The translations under genes were made by a program, and so were the position numbers. Positions 34,465-42,871 of a DNA stretch of 64,000 nt are shown here, in pieces. Origin of the DNA: Candidatus Tanganyikabacteria bacterium (GTDB lineage Bacteria; Cyanobacteriota; Sericytochromatia; S15B-MN24; VGJW01); contig VGJW01000014.1 in assembly GCA_016867265.1 (NCBI GenBank), positions 1 through 64,000 on the forward strand. Reading direction: 5' to 3'. The notes under the pieces are model-generated. The model saw only the letters and a program-made list of their open reading frames with translations. It had not been told where the DNA came from and searched no databases. Every line of letters starts with the position of its first letter. The stretch's first letter is position 1.

Positions 34465-37049
34465 TACCGTCCGTCCACGGCTATCCTCGACCCGGCGCCG
34501 ACGGCTATACGCCGATGATGCAGCAGGTGCTGGAGATGAAGCACCGCCATCCGGACTGCCTGCTCATGATCCGGATGGGCGACTTCTACGAGATGTTCTT
34601 CGGGGACGCCGAGATTGCTGCCCGTGACCTTGAGATTACCCTTACGGCACGGGAGAGCGGGCCGCATCGCGTCCCGATGGCGGGCGTTCCGCACCATGCC
34701 CTCGATGGCTATCTCGGCCGCCTCGTAGCCAAAGGCAACCGTGTCGCCATCTGCGAACAGATGGAGGACCCGCGCCAGGCCAAGGGCCTCGTCAAGCGCG
34801 ACATCACCCGCCTCGTCACCGCAGGCACGCTGCTGGAGTCCGGTCAGCTCTCGGAGCGGCGCCACCATTGGCTGGTCGCCCTGCGGCGCGGCCGCAACGG
34901 CTGGGGCCTCGCCACGTGCGACGTCTCGACCGGGACCTTTGGCGCCACCGAGCTCGCCGATCCGGAGTCCGTCCGTGAAGAACTCGAGCGCCTGCAACCC
35001 GCCGAAATCCTGCTGCCCGTCGCCCCGGCCCTCTGGGAAGCCCTTGCCTGGGGCAGGGGACCTTTCACCCTTACACCCGATCGCTGGGACAGCGCTTGGC
35101 GTGCGGCCATCCCCGACGGTCCGGGCCTGACGCCGCGCCCCGACGCCTGGTTCGTGCCGGACCGCGGGGAGAGCCGCATCCGGACCCAGTTCGGCGTTGC
35201 CAGCCTCGAGGGCTTCGGCCTGCGCGATCGTCCGGAGGCAACCGGGGCCTGCGGCGCAATCCTGGCCTACCTCGAGGAGACACGCCGGGGTTCCCTGCCG
35301 GCTTTCCGCACGATCCAGTGGATCGATCGGTCCCGGACGATGGTCATCGACGCCCCTACCCAGCGCAACCTGGAGCTGCTGGGGACCGCTCGGGACGGCC
35401 AGGCACGGGGGGCACTGCTCGAAGCGCTCGACCAGACGGCCACCGCGATGGGCGCACGCTTGCTGCGCGAGTGGCTGCTGCATCCCTCTCTCGACCTCGA
35501 CATCATCGCCGAGCGTCAGGCGACCATCGCTGAACTGGTCAGCCGACCAGCGGTACGTCAGGTCGTGACGGGGCTGCTGACCAAGGTCCGCGACATCGCG
35601 CGCCTGACTAATCGTGCCGTTTCAGCCACGGCTCAGGCTCGCGATCTCGTGGCGATCAAGGATTCGCTGCGGGTCCTGCCCGACTTGGCCCATGGCCTCT
35701 CCGGCGTGGCCTCGGAAGGCCCCCTCGCCCGACTGGCCGTGCCGGATCTGCGGCTGGACGAACTTGCCGACTTGCTCGATCGGACCCTCGTCGACGCGCC
35801 ACCATCGGGCCTCACGGAGGGCGGCCTGATCCGCCAGGGCGTCGACCCGGATCTGGATCGGCTGCGGGACATGGTCGCGGACAGCCACGGATGGCTCGAC
35901 AGGCTCGAGCAGCAGGAGCGCGAACGGACGGGCATCCGTAACCTCAAGATCGGCCACAGCCGGACCTTCGGCTACTTCATCGAGGTCACGAATGCCAATC
36001 GGGATGCCGTGCCCGTGGACTACCAACGCCGCCAGACGCTGGTCAGCGCGGAGCGCTACGTCACCCCCGAGCTCAAGGACCACGAAGGCGAGTTGCTCTC
36101 TGCCCAGGGTCGGGCACACCAGTTGGAGTACGCCCGCTTCAGCGAACTGCGGGACCAGGTCGCCGGACACGCCACCCGGTTGCTCGGCCTTGCTGCGGAC
36201 CTCGCGGCCCTCGATGTGCTGGTCTGTCTCGCCGAACAGGCCGTCCGGCACCAGTGGGTCCGGCCGACTGTCGACGAGGGTACGGCCCTGGTCCTCGAGG
36301 ACGCACGCCATCCCGTCCTTGAACGCCTGCTGCCTCCGGGAGCCTACGTGCCCAACGACCTCGCCCTCGACACCGCGGATCAGCGGCTGTTGATCGTCAC
36401 GGGCCCGAACATGAGCGGCAAGAGCACATGGATGCGCCAGGCCGCACTGGTCGTCGTGATGGCCCAGATGGGTTCGTGGGTGCCCGCGCGCAAGGCGCGC
36501 ATCGGGCTCGTGGACCGCATCTTCACCCGCATCGGGGCCGTCGACGACCTGGCCACGGGGCAATCCACATTCATGGTCGAGATGAACGAGACCGCGGCCA
36601 TCCTGAACCAGGCAGGCCCTCGGGCGTTGATCCTGCTCGACGAGATTGGCCGCGGCACCTCGACGCACGACGGCATCAGCATTGCGTGGGCCGTGGCCGA
36701 GGACCTGGCAGCCAGGGTCGGAGCCCGCACGTTGTTCGCCACCCACTACCACGAGTTGGTGGCACTCAGCCGTAGCCAGCCGGGAGTGCGCAGCTACCGC
36801 GTCCTCGTTAAGGAACAAGATGGCGGAATCGTGTTCCTGCGCCGCGTCGTACCGGGCGCTGCCGACCGCAGCTACGGCCTCGAGGTGGCACGCCTCGCCG
36901 GGCTTCCACCGCAAGTTCTCGACCGGGCGCGCACGATCCTGACGGAGATCGAACGGCGCAACCGCCTCTCGCTGTCGCTGCGCCAGGCCGCCCGAGAGAG
37001 TGGCGTGGTCGATCAGCTCGACCTTTTCGGGGCGGACGGCGGGACGTGA
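34461..37049 (+). CDS. mutS: DNA mismatch repair protein MutS
   Basis: The protein (862 residues) has the mismatch-reading GDFYEMF near 38, the Walker A TGPNMSGKSTWMRQ near 652, the ILLDEIGRGTSTHDG signature near 725 and FATHYHEL near 760. The TTG at 34461 overlaps the previous stop and gives the normal N-terminus before TPMMQQ; the ATGs at 34515 and 34518 would cut into the conserved first strand. No mutL is in the window. A shared hairpin follows the stop. Confidence 0.95.
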   Translation: MIPSVHGYPRPGADGYTPMMQQVLEMKHRHPDCLLMIRMGDFYEMFFGDAEIAARDLEITLTARESGPHRVPMAGVPHHALDGYLGRLVAKGNRVAICEQMEDPRQAKGLVKRDITRLVTAGTLLESGQLSERRHHWLVALRRGRNGWGLATCDVSTGTFGATELADPESVREELERLQPAEILLPVAPALWEALAWGRGPFTLTPDRWDSAWRAAIPDGPGLTPRPDAWFVPDRGESRIRTQFGVASLEGFGLRDRPEATGACGAILAYLEETRRGSLPAFRTIQWIDRSRTMVIDAPTQRNLELLGTARDGQARGALLEALDQTATAMGARLLREWLLHPSLDLDIIAERQATIAELVSRPAVRQVVTGLLTKVRDIARLTNRAVSATAQARDLVAIKDSLRVLPDLAHGLSGVASEGPLARLAVPDLRLDELADLLDRTLVDAPPSGLTEGGLIRQGVDPDLDRLRDMVADSHGWLDRLEQQERERTGIRNLKIGHSRTFGYFIEVTNANRDAVPVDYQRRQTLVSAERYVTPELKDHEGELLSAQGRAHQLEYARFSELRDQVAGHATRLLGLAADLAALDVLVCLAEQAVRHQWVRPTVDEGTALVLEDARHPVLERLLPPGAYVPNDLALDTADQRLLIVTGPNMSGKSTWMRQAALVVVMAQMGSWVPARKARIGLVDRIFTRIGAVDDLATGQSTFMVEMNETAAILNQAGPRALILLDEIGRGTSTHDGISIAWAVAEDLAARVGARTLFATHYHELVALSRSQPGVRSYRVLVKEQDGGIVFLRRVVPGAADRSYGLEVARLAGLPPQVLDRARTILTEIERRNRLSLSLRQAARESGVVDQLDLFGADGGT

Positions 37050-37052
37050 AAA

Positions 37053-37080
37053 GGGTCCCGGCCTTAAAAGGCCGAGACCC
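37053..37080 (-). terminator. hairpin terminator shared by convergent genes
   Basis: GGGTC and GACCC (37053-37057, 37076-37080) flank an inner GGCC pair with a TTAAAA loop. Read leftwards the hairpin is followed by TTTT, so it best terminates the minus-strand peptidoglycan-binding gene; mutS ends four bases before it. Confidence 0.7.
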
Positions 37081-37093
37081 TCGCACATCACGG

Positions 37094-37708
37094 TCAGCGC
37101 GGCTTCTGCAGCTTCTGCAGGATGACCGCCAAGACCTCGGGTGTCGCGTACTCGTTGATGGCGAACTGGCCGTTGGCCGCCCGGTAGGTCTGGTGCAGGT
37201 TGTTGTCCATCTTGAAGCGCTGGACAGCAATCCCGAGGGGCTCGTCGTAACCGCCGGACGCCGACACCTGGTAACCCAACCGGCCCAGTGCCGCCCGCAG
37301 TTGGAGCACCGCATCTGCGTTGCCCGTTCCGGGGCCCAGCGTGCCACTTCCGGCATAGGTGCCGACCTCGGCCCGGAAGGCATCGAGGTTGGCCTTGGAG
37401 GGCTGAAGCTGGTACTGGTTGGCAAGCGCCCGATCCTGCGGCGTCAGGGTTGTCGCAGCATCATCGACGGGCTGCCCGAAGAGGCGCTTCACGAAGTTGA
37501 CGATGCCGCGAAACATGTTGCCGGCCACTTCCATCGCCTTGGCAAAGAAACCCTGCAACACCACAATCGTGCCACCGGCCGCGGCCGGGGCCTGCGGCGC
37601 GGGCAGAGCGGGCGCAGCAACCGGCGCGACGACGGGAGGCGTGGGCGTTCCCCCTGCAGCAACCTGGGCGCGGAAGACCATCGGACGATGCGACAGGGAA
37701 GCAATCAT
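37094..37708 (-). CDS. peptidoglycan-binding-domain protein with amphipathic N-terminal segment
   Basis: The protein (204 residues) starts at an ATG with GAGGTG upstream. After a Pro/Ala linker comes a hydrophobic, helix-prone stretch (GFFAKAMEVAGNMFRGIVNF near 55-75). A C-terminal domain of PG_binding_1 type follows (LQLRAALGRLGYQVSASGG near 140 and IAVQRFKMDNNL). There is no signal peptide. The layout, amphipathic helix plus cell-wall-binding fold, is the same as in the LysM gene at 40190. It is the last gene of a minus-strand cluster beginning at 42697. Confidence 0.7.
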   Translation of the reverse strand: MIASLSHRPMVFRAQVAAGGTPTPPVVAPVAAPALPAPQAPAAAGGTIVVLQGFFAKAMEVAGNMFRGIVNFVKRLFGQPVDDAATTLTPQDRALANQYQLQPSKANLDAFRAEVGTYAGSGTLGPGTGNADAVLQLRAALGRLGYQVSASGGYDEPLGIAVQRFKMDNNLHQTYRAANGQFAINEYATPEVLAVILQKLQKPR

Positions 37709-37802
37709 CTCGGCACCTCGGCTACGGGGGGCGACAGCCCTTCCATCGTCGCTACGGAGCGCCTTTCGGTAAAGGAAACCCCAAGGAAGCCTGAAGCCTG
37801 AA

Positions 37803-38702
37803 CTAAACCTCGGAGCTAAGGCGACGGCCAAACCACAGCCTGTCGACACGACGCGATTGGACCTCGACTGGATCAAACAGGGCCTCGACACCACGCACGC
37901 CTGCAACCGTGAGGAAACGCATTTGTCCGCGCCCCAACTCGCGGGCAGCCAGCTTGAATCGATCGAGCAGGGCGCCCGACAAGCCAGCCGGCCGATGGCG
38001 GAGACGCACGGCGATCTCGTAGAGCAGCACGGTGTCGACGTCCTCGGACATGCCGAGGATGGCCGCAACCGGCTGGCCACCCCGCCAGGCAACCGCACCC
38101 AGGAGTCCGCCATCCCGCGCGTCGTGCAAGGCGTGGAGCAGGCGACGGCAACGATCAGGCGTGGGCCAGTCCGGAAACGTCAGGTAAACGCCGTTCAGGC
38201 TGCCGACATTGACGGACGACAGCATGGCCCCGACGCGGGCAAAGGACTCGGGTTCTAGTGGACGGAGCTCATAGCCATCCGGCAGGGGCCTGGGCGTCGG
38301 GTTGGCCAGCCCGAGATCATAGTCGTGGGCCACACGCTGGTAGGCCCTGTATCCCGCAGGCACGGCAAGCCTTTCGAAGGCAGGGCTGCCTGGAAGGCCG
38401 AGAATGGCCTCCTCCGGAACCAGCACGGCGGCGACTCCGGGTTGCACCAGCAGATCAGGCAACCAGGGCAAGCAGGTCGGTACCTCGAGGGCCCGGACGA
38501 CCAGCAACGGACCGTGGCGATCGATCAGGGCAGCCGCATCCGACTCGAACCAGACGCAGCCCGGAGCATCGCCGAAGCGACGCACGCCGGCTTCCATCCA
38601 GCGGGCGCCAACGGGCTGCCCCATACGGGTGGCCCCGGCCTGCAGGACCCGAAGGACCTCTGGCGCATCGAACAGGCCGGCGGAACGCGGCGCCACGATC
38701 AA
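37803..38702 (-). CDS. GNAT-like acetyltransferase-fold protein
   Basis: The protein (about 299 residues) starts at a TTG (38702) overlapping the upstream stop as TTGA; a GTG at 38696 is the alternative. The C-terminal half looks like a GNAT domain: YELRPLEPESFARVGAML, GGLLGAVAWRGGQPVAAILG near 205, and AGLSGALLDRFKLAARELG. The N-terminal half has a second, weaker likeness, so it may be a tandem GNAT. Substrate unknown. It lies between the 429-residue unknown gene and the peptidoglycan-binding gene. Confidence 0.65.
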   Translation of the reverse strand: MIVAPRSAGLFDAPEVLRVLQAGATRMGQPVGARWMEAGVRRFGDAPGCVWFESDAAALIDRHGPLLVVRALEVPTCLPWLPDLLVQPGVAAVLVPEEAILGLPGSPAFERLAVPAGYRAYQRVAHDYDLGLANPTPRPLPDGYELRPLEPESFARVGAMLSSVNVGSLNGVYLTFPDWPTPDRCRRLLHALHDARDGGLLGAVAWRGGQPVAAILGMSEDVDTVLLYEIAVRLRHRPAGLSGALLDRFKLAARELGRGQMRFLTVAGVRGVEALFDPVEVQSRRVDRLWFGRRLSSEV

Positions 38703-39982
38703 TCCGCCGGAGGCGGCTCGAAGCCGTAACGCAAGGTCTCCTCGCGCTGGTCGGCGTCGGCAGGAAAGAGTCGGGCAAGGGCAGGCACCCCGGCAACCAG
38801 CTTGTGCGCGCCAAGGACGGCGGTGACGCGGCCATCCAGTTGCCTCCACACAGGCATCGACAGGATACGGGCGGCCTGACCGACCGACCCCGAGACCAGT
38901 TCCTTGAGCAGGACCCGGGCCACATGGGCATCTGCACGGGCCTCGAACAACACGTCAGCCAACGCACTGGCCCTGACCTTGGCCTCGACCTGGCTCGCGA
39001 AGAGGGCGACCAGAGCCTCGCGTTCCTGCGCGCGGTAGGAATCGGCGATATTCGGCACCCAGCTCAGGTCATCGAAAATGGGGGGGGTCGGAGCATCACC
39101 CACTCGCTCATCGACATCCTTGGGCGCGGCGCCTTCATCCGGCTCGTGACTTGCTTCATCCTGCACGCCCGGAGCCCCAGCCACGGGTAGGGGCAGCAAT
39201 CCATCAAGTCCGGCGAGTTCCGGCAAACTGCTGCCAAGGCCGGGCAGTGGCTCCATGATGCCGCCGAGCCCACCGAGCCCGCCTCCGTCATCCAAGGACA
39301 GCGAGGATAGGCCCTTGGGCTGGACATCTGGCGACGAAGCTGCGGATGGCAAGCCACTTGCCAAGGGAATAGCCGATCCGGCGCGACCGCCATCCGAGGA
39401 CTTGGGCAACGCCGCCTGAGTCACGCGCCATGTCACGTCGTCCTCATCGGGCTGGAACGAAACCTGCAGAGCCTCGGCGAGCACTCGATGGGCCACCGCC
39501 AGATCCATGAGGTGGAAACGCAGCGCAGCCAGATCGGCGACGGCACCCGCCTTGCGATAAGCCACAGTCTGCTGGGGATCATCGACTTGAATACCTTCGG
39601 CAAAGTTGATCTCAAGCGACCGGAGATCCTCCGCCATGTCCGCAACGCGGAGCAAGGCTTTGGTCCGCAGGTTCAGCTTGAGTTCGATACCCAAGTCCAT
39701 GTGGTGGTGCCAGCGGACTCGTTCTTGCTGCACCGGGTCAAGGGGATAAGCAGCCTTCATCGCCCGGAACGAGGCCACTTCCTGATCGAGCGAGGCGATG
39801 AACGAATTTTGCGTGGCCATGGCGTCCATGACCTTTTTCATGACGACGGCCTTGCGTCCCTCGGCCTTCTTGACCAGTTGGGCCAAGTCCTGACGGCGCG
39901 CCTCAAGGTAGGCCTCCTGCTCGGGTTCGGGAAGCGCCGCGAACTCCTCGACGGAGATCAGGTTGGGAACAAGTTCATTCAC
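38699..39982 (-). CDS. unrecognised 427-residue protein of the small-paralogue cluster
   Basis: The N-terminal part (about 1-180) is helical and probably coiled coil, the middle (180-290) is low-complexity Gly/Ser/Leu/Pro, and the C-terminal 130 residues are helical again. No signal peptide, TM or catalytic motif is seen, and I do not recognise the family. A GTG at 39982 overlaps the stop of a possible small ORF (TAGTG); a TTG at 39988 is the alternative start. Its stop overlaps the GNAT-like gene as TTGA, so the two are coupled. Confidence 0.7.
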   Translation of the reverse strand: MNELVPNLISVEEFAALPEPEQEAYLEARRQDLAQLVKKAEGRKAVVMKKVMDAMATQNSFIASLDQEVASFRAMKAAYPLDPVQQERVRWHHHMDLGIELKLNLRTKALLRVADMAEDLRSLEINFAEGIQVDDPQQTVAYRKAGAVADLAALRFHLMDLAVAHRVLAEALQVSFQPDEDDVTWRVTQAALPKSSDGGRAGSAIPLASGLPSAASSPDVQPKGLSSLSLDDGGGLGGLGGIMEPLPGLGSSLPELAGLDGLLPLPVAGAPGVQDEASHEPDEGAAPKDVDERVGDAPTPPIFDDLSWVPNIADSYRAQEREALVALFASQVEAKVRASALADVLFEARADAHVARVLLKELVSGSVGQAARILSMPVWRQLDGRVTAVLGAHKLVAGVPALARLFPADADQREETLRYGFEPPPAD

Positions 39983-40137
39983 TACCAAAATGCCTGCTGC
40001 AACCGCTTGAAGGGACCGAGAGAGTCATACCCACCGAGGAGGCTGCTCAAGACACGCCAAGTGATGACCGCCTCCATCCAGAAAAAGAGGCCGACTGCAC
40101 GTCCCGGGACATGAACAAGCAGTCGGCCCAAAGCCAA
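39982..40137 (-). CDS. possible small membrane peptide
   Basis: A frame ending at a TAG (39984-39982) encodes a hydrophobic stretch (VGLFFWMEAVITWRVLSSLL) flanked by basic residues. Its stop overlaps the next gene's GTG as TAGTG, like the coupled junctions elsewhere. A TTG start at 40137 would give 51 residues, but no good ribosome binding site is seen. Confidence 0.3.
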   Translation of the reverse strand: MALGRLLVHVPGRAVGLFFWMEAVITWRVLSSLLGGYDSLGPFKRLQQAFW

Positions 40138-40189
40138 AGCCTGGTGGCCGAAGCTGTACTCCGGACCGACGTATCCCTTGCTAACCGCC

Positions 40190-40609
40190 TCAGGAGGCAC
40201 GGACGTCGGCGGGAGACGGCACATTGACGGCATCCCCGGGATAGATGAGGTCTCCCGACGCTTTGCGGGCCTTGCCAGAGGAATCTTTGCCATCCTTGAA
40301 GATGTCGGGATTGGCCGATTTCAGGTCGCCGACCGACACTTTGGCGTCTCTCGATACCTTGCCAATCATATCCCCGCTCTTCACCGCGATGGTACGCGAG
40401 GGTGGTTTGACCGCTTCATTCTTTTTCTCGTCCGCCGCCTTGGCCTCCGCATTGGCGGCGGGCTTCGCAGCCACCGTGCCCAAGCCCTCGAAGAACGTCG
40501 CCAATTTTTTGAAGGCACTTGCGATGCCCTCGAAACTGAACATCTTGCCGATGCCGCTTCCGATGCTGCTGACAGCACTCTTGATACCGTTGACTACACC
40601 ACCCATCAA
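40190..40609 (-). CDS. MGGxxN-family small protein fused to a LysM-like domain
   Basis: The 139-residue protein begins MMGGVVNGIKSAVSSIGSGI, the divergent member of the local paralogue family, and continues with an amphipathic helix (FEGIASAFKKLATFFEGLG). A charged linker follows, then a C-terminal LysM-like fold (TIAVKSGDMIGKVSRDAKV and DLIYPGDAVNVP). LysM binds N-acetylglucosamine polymers such as peptidoglycan. AGAGGGGAGAA upstream is a good ribosome binding site. There is no signal peptide, so export, if it occurs, must use another route. Confidence 0.75.
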   Translation of the reverse strand: MMGGVVNGIKSAVSSIGSGIGKMFSFEGIASAFKKLATFFEGLGTVAAKPAANAEAKAADEKKNEAVKPPSRTIAVKSGDMIGKVSRDAKVSVGDLKSANPDIFKDGKDSSGKARKASGDLIYPGDAVNVPSPADVRAS

Positions 40610-40859
40610 CGTTCTCCCCTCTCTGGCTCAACTTCTGGGCGCACATCTGGCAAGCACCGGGTCACCGACGAGATGCATAGCCCCACACCCCCTCACGTGC
40701 TGAAGAATCGCCGAACTCACTAACGTTCACGCCGCCTTGAGAAAATACGAGAACATTTAAAGGACGGAAGTCCAGTCACGATCTAGGCGACAAAATGTTA
40801 ACGACCAAGCACCTCGTCTCTCTCCAGATCGCCCGAGGGTGGATACCCCCTGGACTGCA

Positions 40860-41096
40860 TCAGGCGAACTGGGACTGAAAGGCACCGGGCGCCTGCGGCA
40901 TCTGGGCCCCGGCAATGCGTCCTTGATCCTGCTGGGCCGACATCTGCGAGAAGGCATCGAAGGCCCCCCCGAGCTGCTGGAAGAGGCCGCCCATCTGCTG
41001 CATCTCCGGCACGAACTTGCCGATGGCGTCAAAGATGCCGCCCCGGCCCTGCATCCCCTGAGAAATACCGCTGATGACGTTCGCCACGCCACCCAT
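40860..41096 (-). CDS. MGGxxN-family small protein
   Basis: The 78-residue protein starts MGGVANVISGISQGMQGRGG and continues IFDAIGKFVPEMQQMG, GAFDAFSQM, then a short Gln/Ala/Pro tail. It is shorter and less similar than the members at 41302 and 42419. It has its own AAGGGGGA site. Spaced glycines and hydrophobic residues suggest an amphipathic helix able to pack against a membrane or itself. The function is unknown. Confidence 0.7.
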   Translation of the reverse strand: MGGVANVISGISQGMQGRGGIFDAIGKFVPEMQQMGGLFQQLGGAFDAFSQMSAQQDQGRIAGAQMPQAPGAFQSQFA

Positions 41097-41239
41097 GTCC
41101 GCATCCCCCTTGCTTGACGATCCCCCAGCCCCCCGGCAAGTTCCCGCAAGCGTTCAATCGGCCACGGAATACCATCGAATGCAAGACTTCATCTGCGGTT
41201 CACCTTGGCACCCTACCCGGGACCTGCCCCCAAGAGGCA

Positions 41240-41267
41240 GCGGGGACGGCCTGTCGGCTGTCCCCGC
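41240..41267 (-). terminator. hairpin after the 41302 paralogue
   Basis: A 12-bp stem (41240-41251 with 41256-41267, loop of four) has one A-C mismatch in the minus-strand transcript and a G-U wobble in the plus. The T-run on the minus side is weak, so termination is probable but not certain. Confidence 0.5.
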
Positions 41268-41301
41268 AAAGTCCGGCAAGCCTTCAGGCTGCCGCAGGTG
41301 C

Positions 41302-41544
41302 CTACGCTGCCACCTGCGGCGGCCGCGCCACAACCTGAGCGTTCCTCTGCTGATCCCGTTCCCGATTGGATTCTTCCAGCTTGGCCGCCATCTGGGCGAA
41401 GGCATCGACGGCGCCGCTGACCTGCTTGAAGATGTCCCCGATCTGCTTCAACTGGGGCACGAACTGTCCGATGGCGCCGAAGATGCCACCGATGGCCTGA
41501 AGGCCTTGCTGGATACCGCTGACGACGTTGGCAATACCGCCCAT
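41302..41544 (-). CDS. MGGxxN-family small protein
   Basis: The 80-residue protein starts MGGIANVVSGIQQGLQAIGG, then IFGAIGQFVPQLKQIG, GAVDAFAQMAAKLEESNRER and a short tail. It is nearly identical to the 42419 protein except that its tail ends earlier at a TAG. The longer frame upstream (to 41790) is not conserved and would overrun the hairpin at 41715, so the ATG at 41544 is used. The last third is a charged helix, unlike the glycine-rich first half. Confidence 0.72.
   Translation of the reverse strand: MGGIANVVSGIQQGLQAIGGIFGAIGQFVPQLKQIGDIFKQVSGAVDAFAQMAAKLEESNRERDQQRNAQVVARPPQVAA
41308..41544. repeat. copy A of a recent gene duplication
   Basis: These 237 bp align without gaps to 42461-42697 with about 21 differences by eye (about 91% identity). 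Identity extends weakly beyond the coding part at 41284-41297 and 42419-42432, with an 18-bp length difference between. Confidence 0.85.
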
Positions 41545-41714
41545 GTTCACGACCCCCCCTGCATGTGGTCCGATGCGCCCCCCGGCGGTACCTGCCACAA
41601 AGGGTTCATCGCGCTTCAAGCACGCGGACTGGAAGATTTCACGAAGCGTTGAATGCCGGGAGACAAGTCTGAAACCTTCAACCCGAAAGGCCGCAGGACG
41701 GCCCAAAGGCGAAA

Positions 41715-41742
41715 GCGGGCCGCATCGGTGGATGCAGCCCGC
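41715..41742 (-). terminator. hairpin after the 41774 paralogue
   Basis: A 12-bp stem (41715-41726 with 41731-41742) has one U-G wobble in the minus-strand transcript, loop of four, and TTTCGCCTTT follows on that strand. It lies 31 bp after the stop at 41774. Confidence 0.65.
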
Positions 41743-41773
41743 CAATCTTGAAATGAGGCGGAAGCGCGCGTCC

Positions 41774-42151
41774 TTACTTGGCCAAGGCACTCAGGATGGA
41801 CGCTGGGTCAAAATTCCCGGACTTGATGGCATCGAGCACACCGTTGACCGTGCCGCTCGCCGCCTGAACCTCCTGCAGGTTGTTGTAACCCGTTCCGGCC
41901 AGTGGATCTGCGGCGGAACCGGTAGGGACCGGAGGCGCAGAGACGCCTGCCTTTGCGGCATCCTTGCCTGCCTCCTCGGCGTCGGCCTTCTCGTTGATTT
42001 TGGACATGACCGAGAAGGCATCGGAAGCTTGGTTGAGCATGCTGCCGATCTGCTTGAACTGCGGAACGAACTGGCCAATGGCCCCCATCAAGCCACCAAC
42101 GGCCTTCAGGCCCTGCTGGATGCCACTGACGATATTCGCGACTCCACCCAT
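41774..42151 (-). CDS. MGGxxN-family small protein with extended C-terminus
   Basis: The 125-residue protein starts MGGVANIVSGIQQGLKAVGG and has LMGAIGQFVPQFKQIG and SDAFSVM. It then has a family-atypical tail of about 60 residues: an Ala/Glu/Lys-rich stretch, a Pro-rich turn and a closing helix (VNGVLDAIKSGNFDPASILS). A GGGAGG site precedes the ATG. It is the second gene of the array after 42419. Confidence 0.72.
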   Translation of the reverse strand: MGGVANIVSGIQQGLKAVGGLMGAIGQFVPQFKQIGSMLNQASDAFSVMSKINEKADAEEAGKDAAKAGVSAPPVPTGSAADPLAGTGYNNLQEVQAASGTVNGVLDAIKSGNFDPASILSALAK

Positions 42152-42371
42152 GCTGACGCCTCCCTCTGACTTCCGGGGTCCACCAACGGAACCACCTAGC
42201 TGATCTGTTCTTTGCCCGATTTCAGCGCGCCATCGCTAAATTTCACGCTCACGTAATGGTCCCCTCGACCACCAGCGTGCGAAAGTTGCCGCATCCCAGT
42301 GAACCCGGACGCTGGCGCGTGGCACACCACGCGGTTTCTAGCGGACACCCCGGTACCGCCCAAAGGCCGAT

Positions 42372-42395
42372 GGGGGTGGCCCCCCGACCACCCCC
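42372..42395 (-). terminator. hairpin after the 42419 paralogue
   Basis: GGGGGTGG and CCACCCCC form a perfect 8-bp stem (42372-42379, 42388-42395) with an 8-base loop, 23 bp after the stop of the 42419 gene. ATCGGCCTTTGGG follows on the minus strand, a poor T-run. Confidence 0.45.
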
Positions 42396-42418
42396 GCCAA
42401 GCCTCGCGATCCAGGCCG

Positions 42419-42697
42419 TCAGGCTGCCGCAGACGCCCGGGCTGCCGCAAATGGGTGGCCTGCCACCTGCGGCGGCCGCGCCGCAACCTGAGCGTTCCTC
42501 TGCTGATCCCGTTCCCGATTGGATTCTTCGAGCTTGGCCGCCATCTGGGCGAAGGCATCGACGGCCCCGCTGACCTGCTTGAACATGTCACCCACCTGCT
42601 TGAGTTGGGGTACGAACTGGCCTATGGCGTCGAAGATGCCACCGATGGCCTGCAGGCCCTGCTGAAACCCGCTGACGACGTTGGCGATACCACCCAT
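42419..42697 (-). CDS. MGGxxN-family small protein, first gene of the array
   Basis: The 92-residue protein starts MGGIANVVSGFQQGLQAIGG and continues IFDAIGQFVPQLKQVG, GAVDAFAQMAAKLEESNRER, ending in an Ala-rich tail 12 residues longer than its near-twin at 41302. AGGAGG lies nine bases before the ATG. The first half has small residues every three to four positions (glycine-zipper-like) and one conserved FVPQ turn. It has no signal peptide or clear TM helix. Possible roles include a membrane-active or self-assembling protein; none is shown. Confidence 0.72.
   Translation of the reverse strand: MGGIANVVSGFQQGLQAIGGIFDAIGQFVPQLKQVGDMFKQVSGAVDAFAQMAAKLEESNRERDQQRNAQVAARPPQVAGHPFAAARASAAA
42461..42697. 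repeat. copy B of a recent gene duplication
   Basis: This is the partner of 41308-41544, covering most of the 42419 coding sequence including its start codon. The two copies are in the same orientation 1153 bp apart. Confidence 0.85.
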
Positions 42698-42871
42698 GAT
42701 TGTGCCTCCTGATGGACTCCCGGGTGCTGCCCCCCCGGCCGCACCCTTCACGAAGGGGTCATCGCCACGCTAGCCGGCGCTGACGCAAGATTTCATCCAT
42801 GCTTTATTCGTGTGTACCGAAGCCCGGACAAGTTCGGGCATGATGCGTATGTCCCGATTCCGGAGGAAGCC

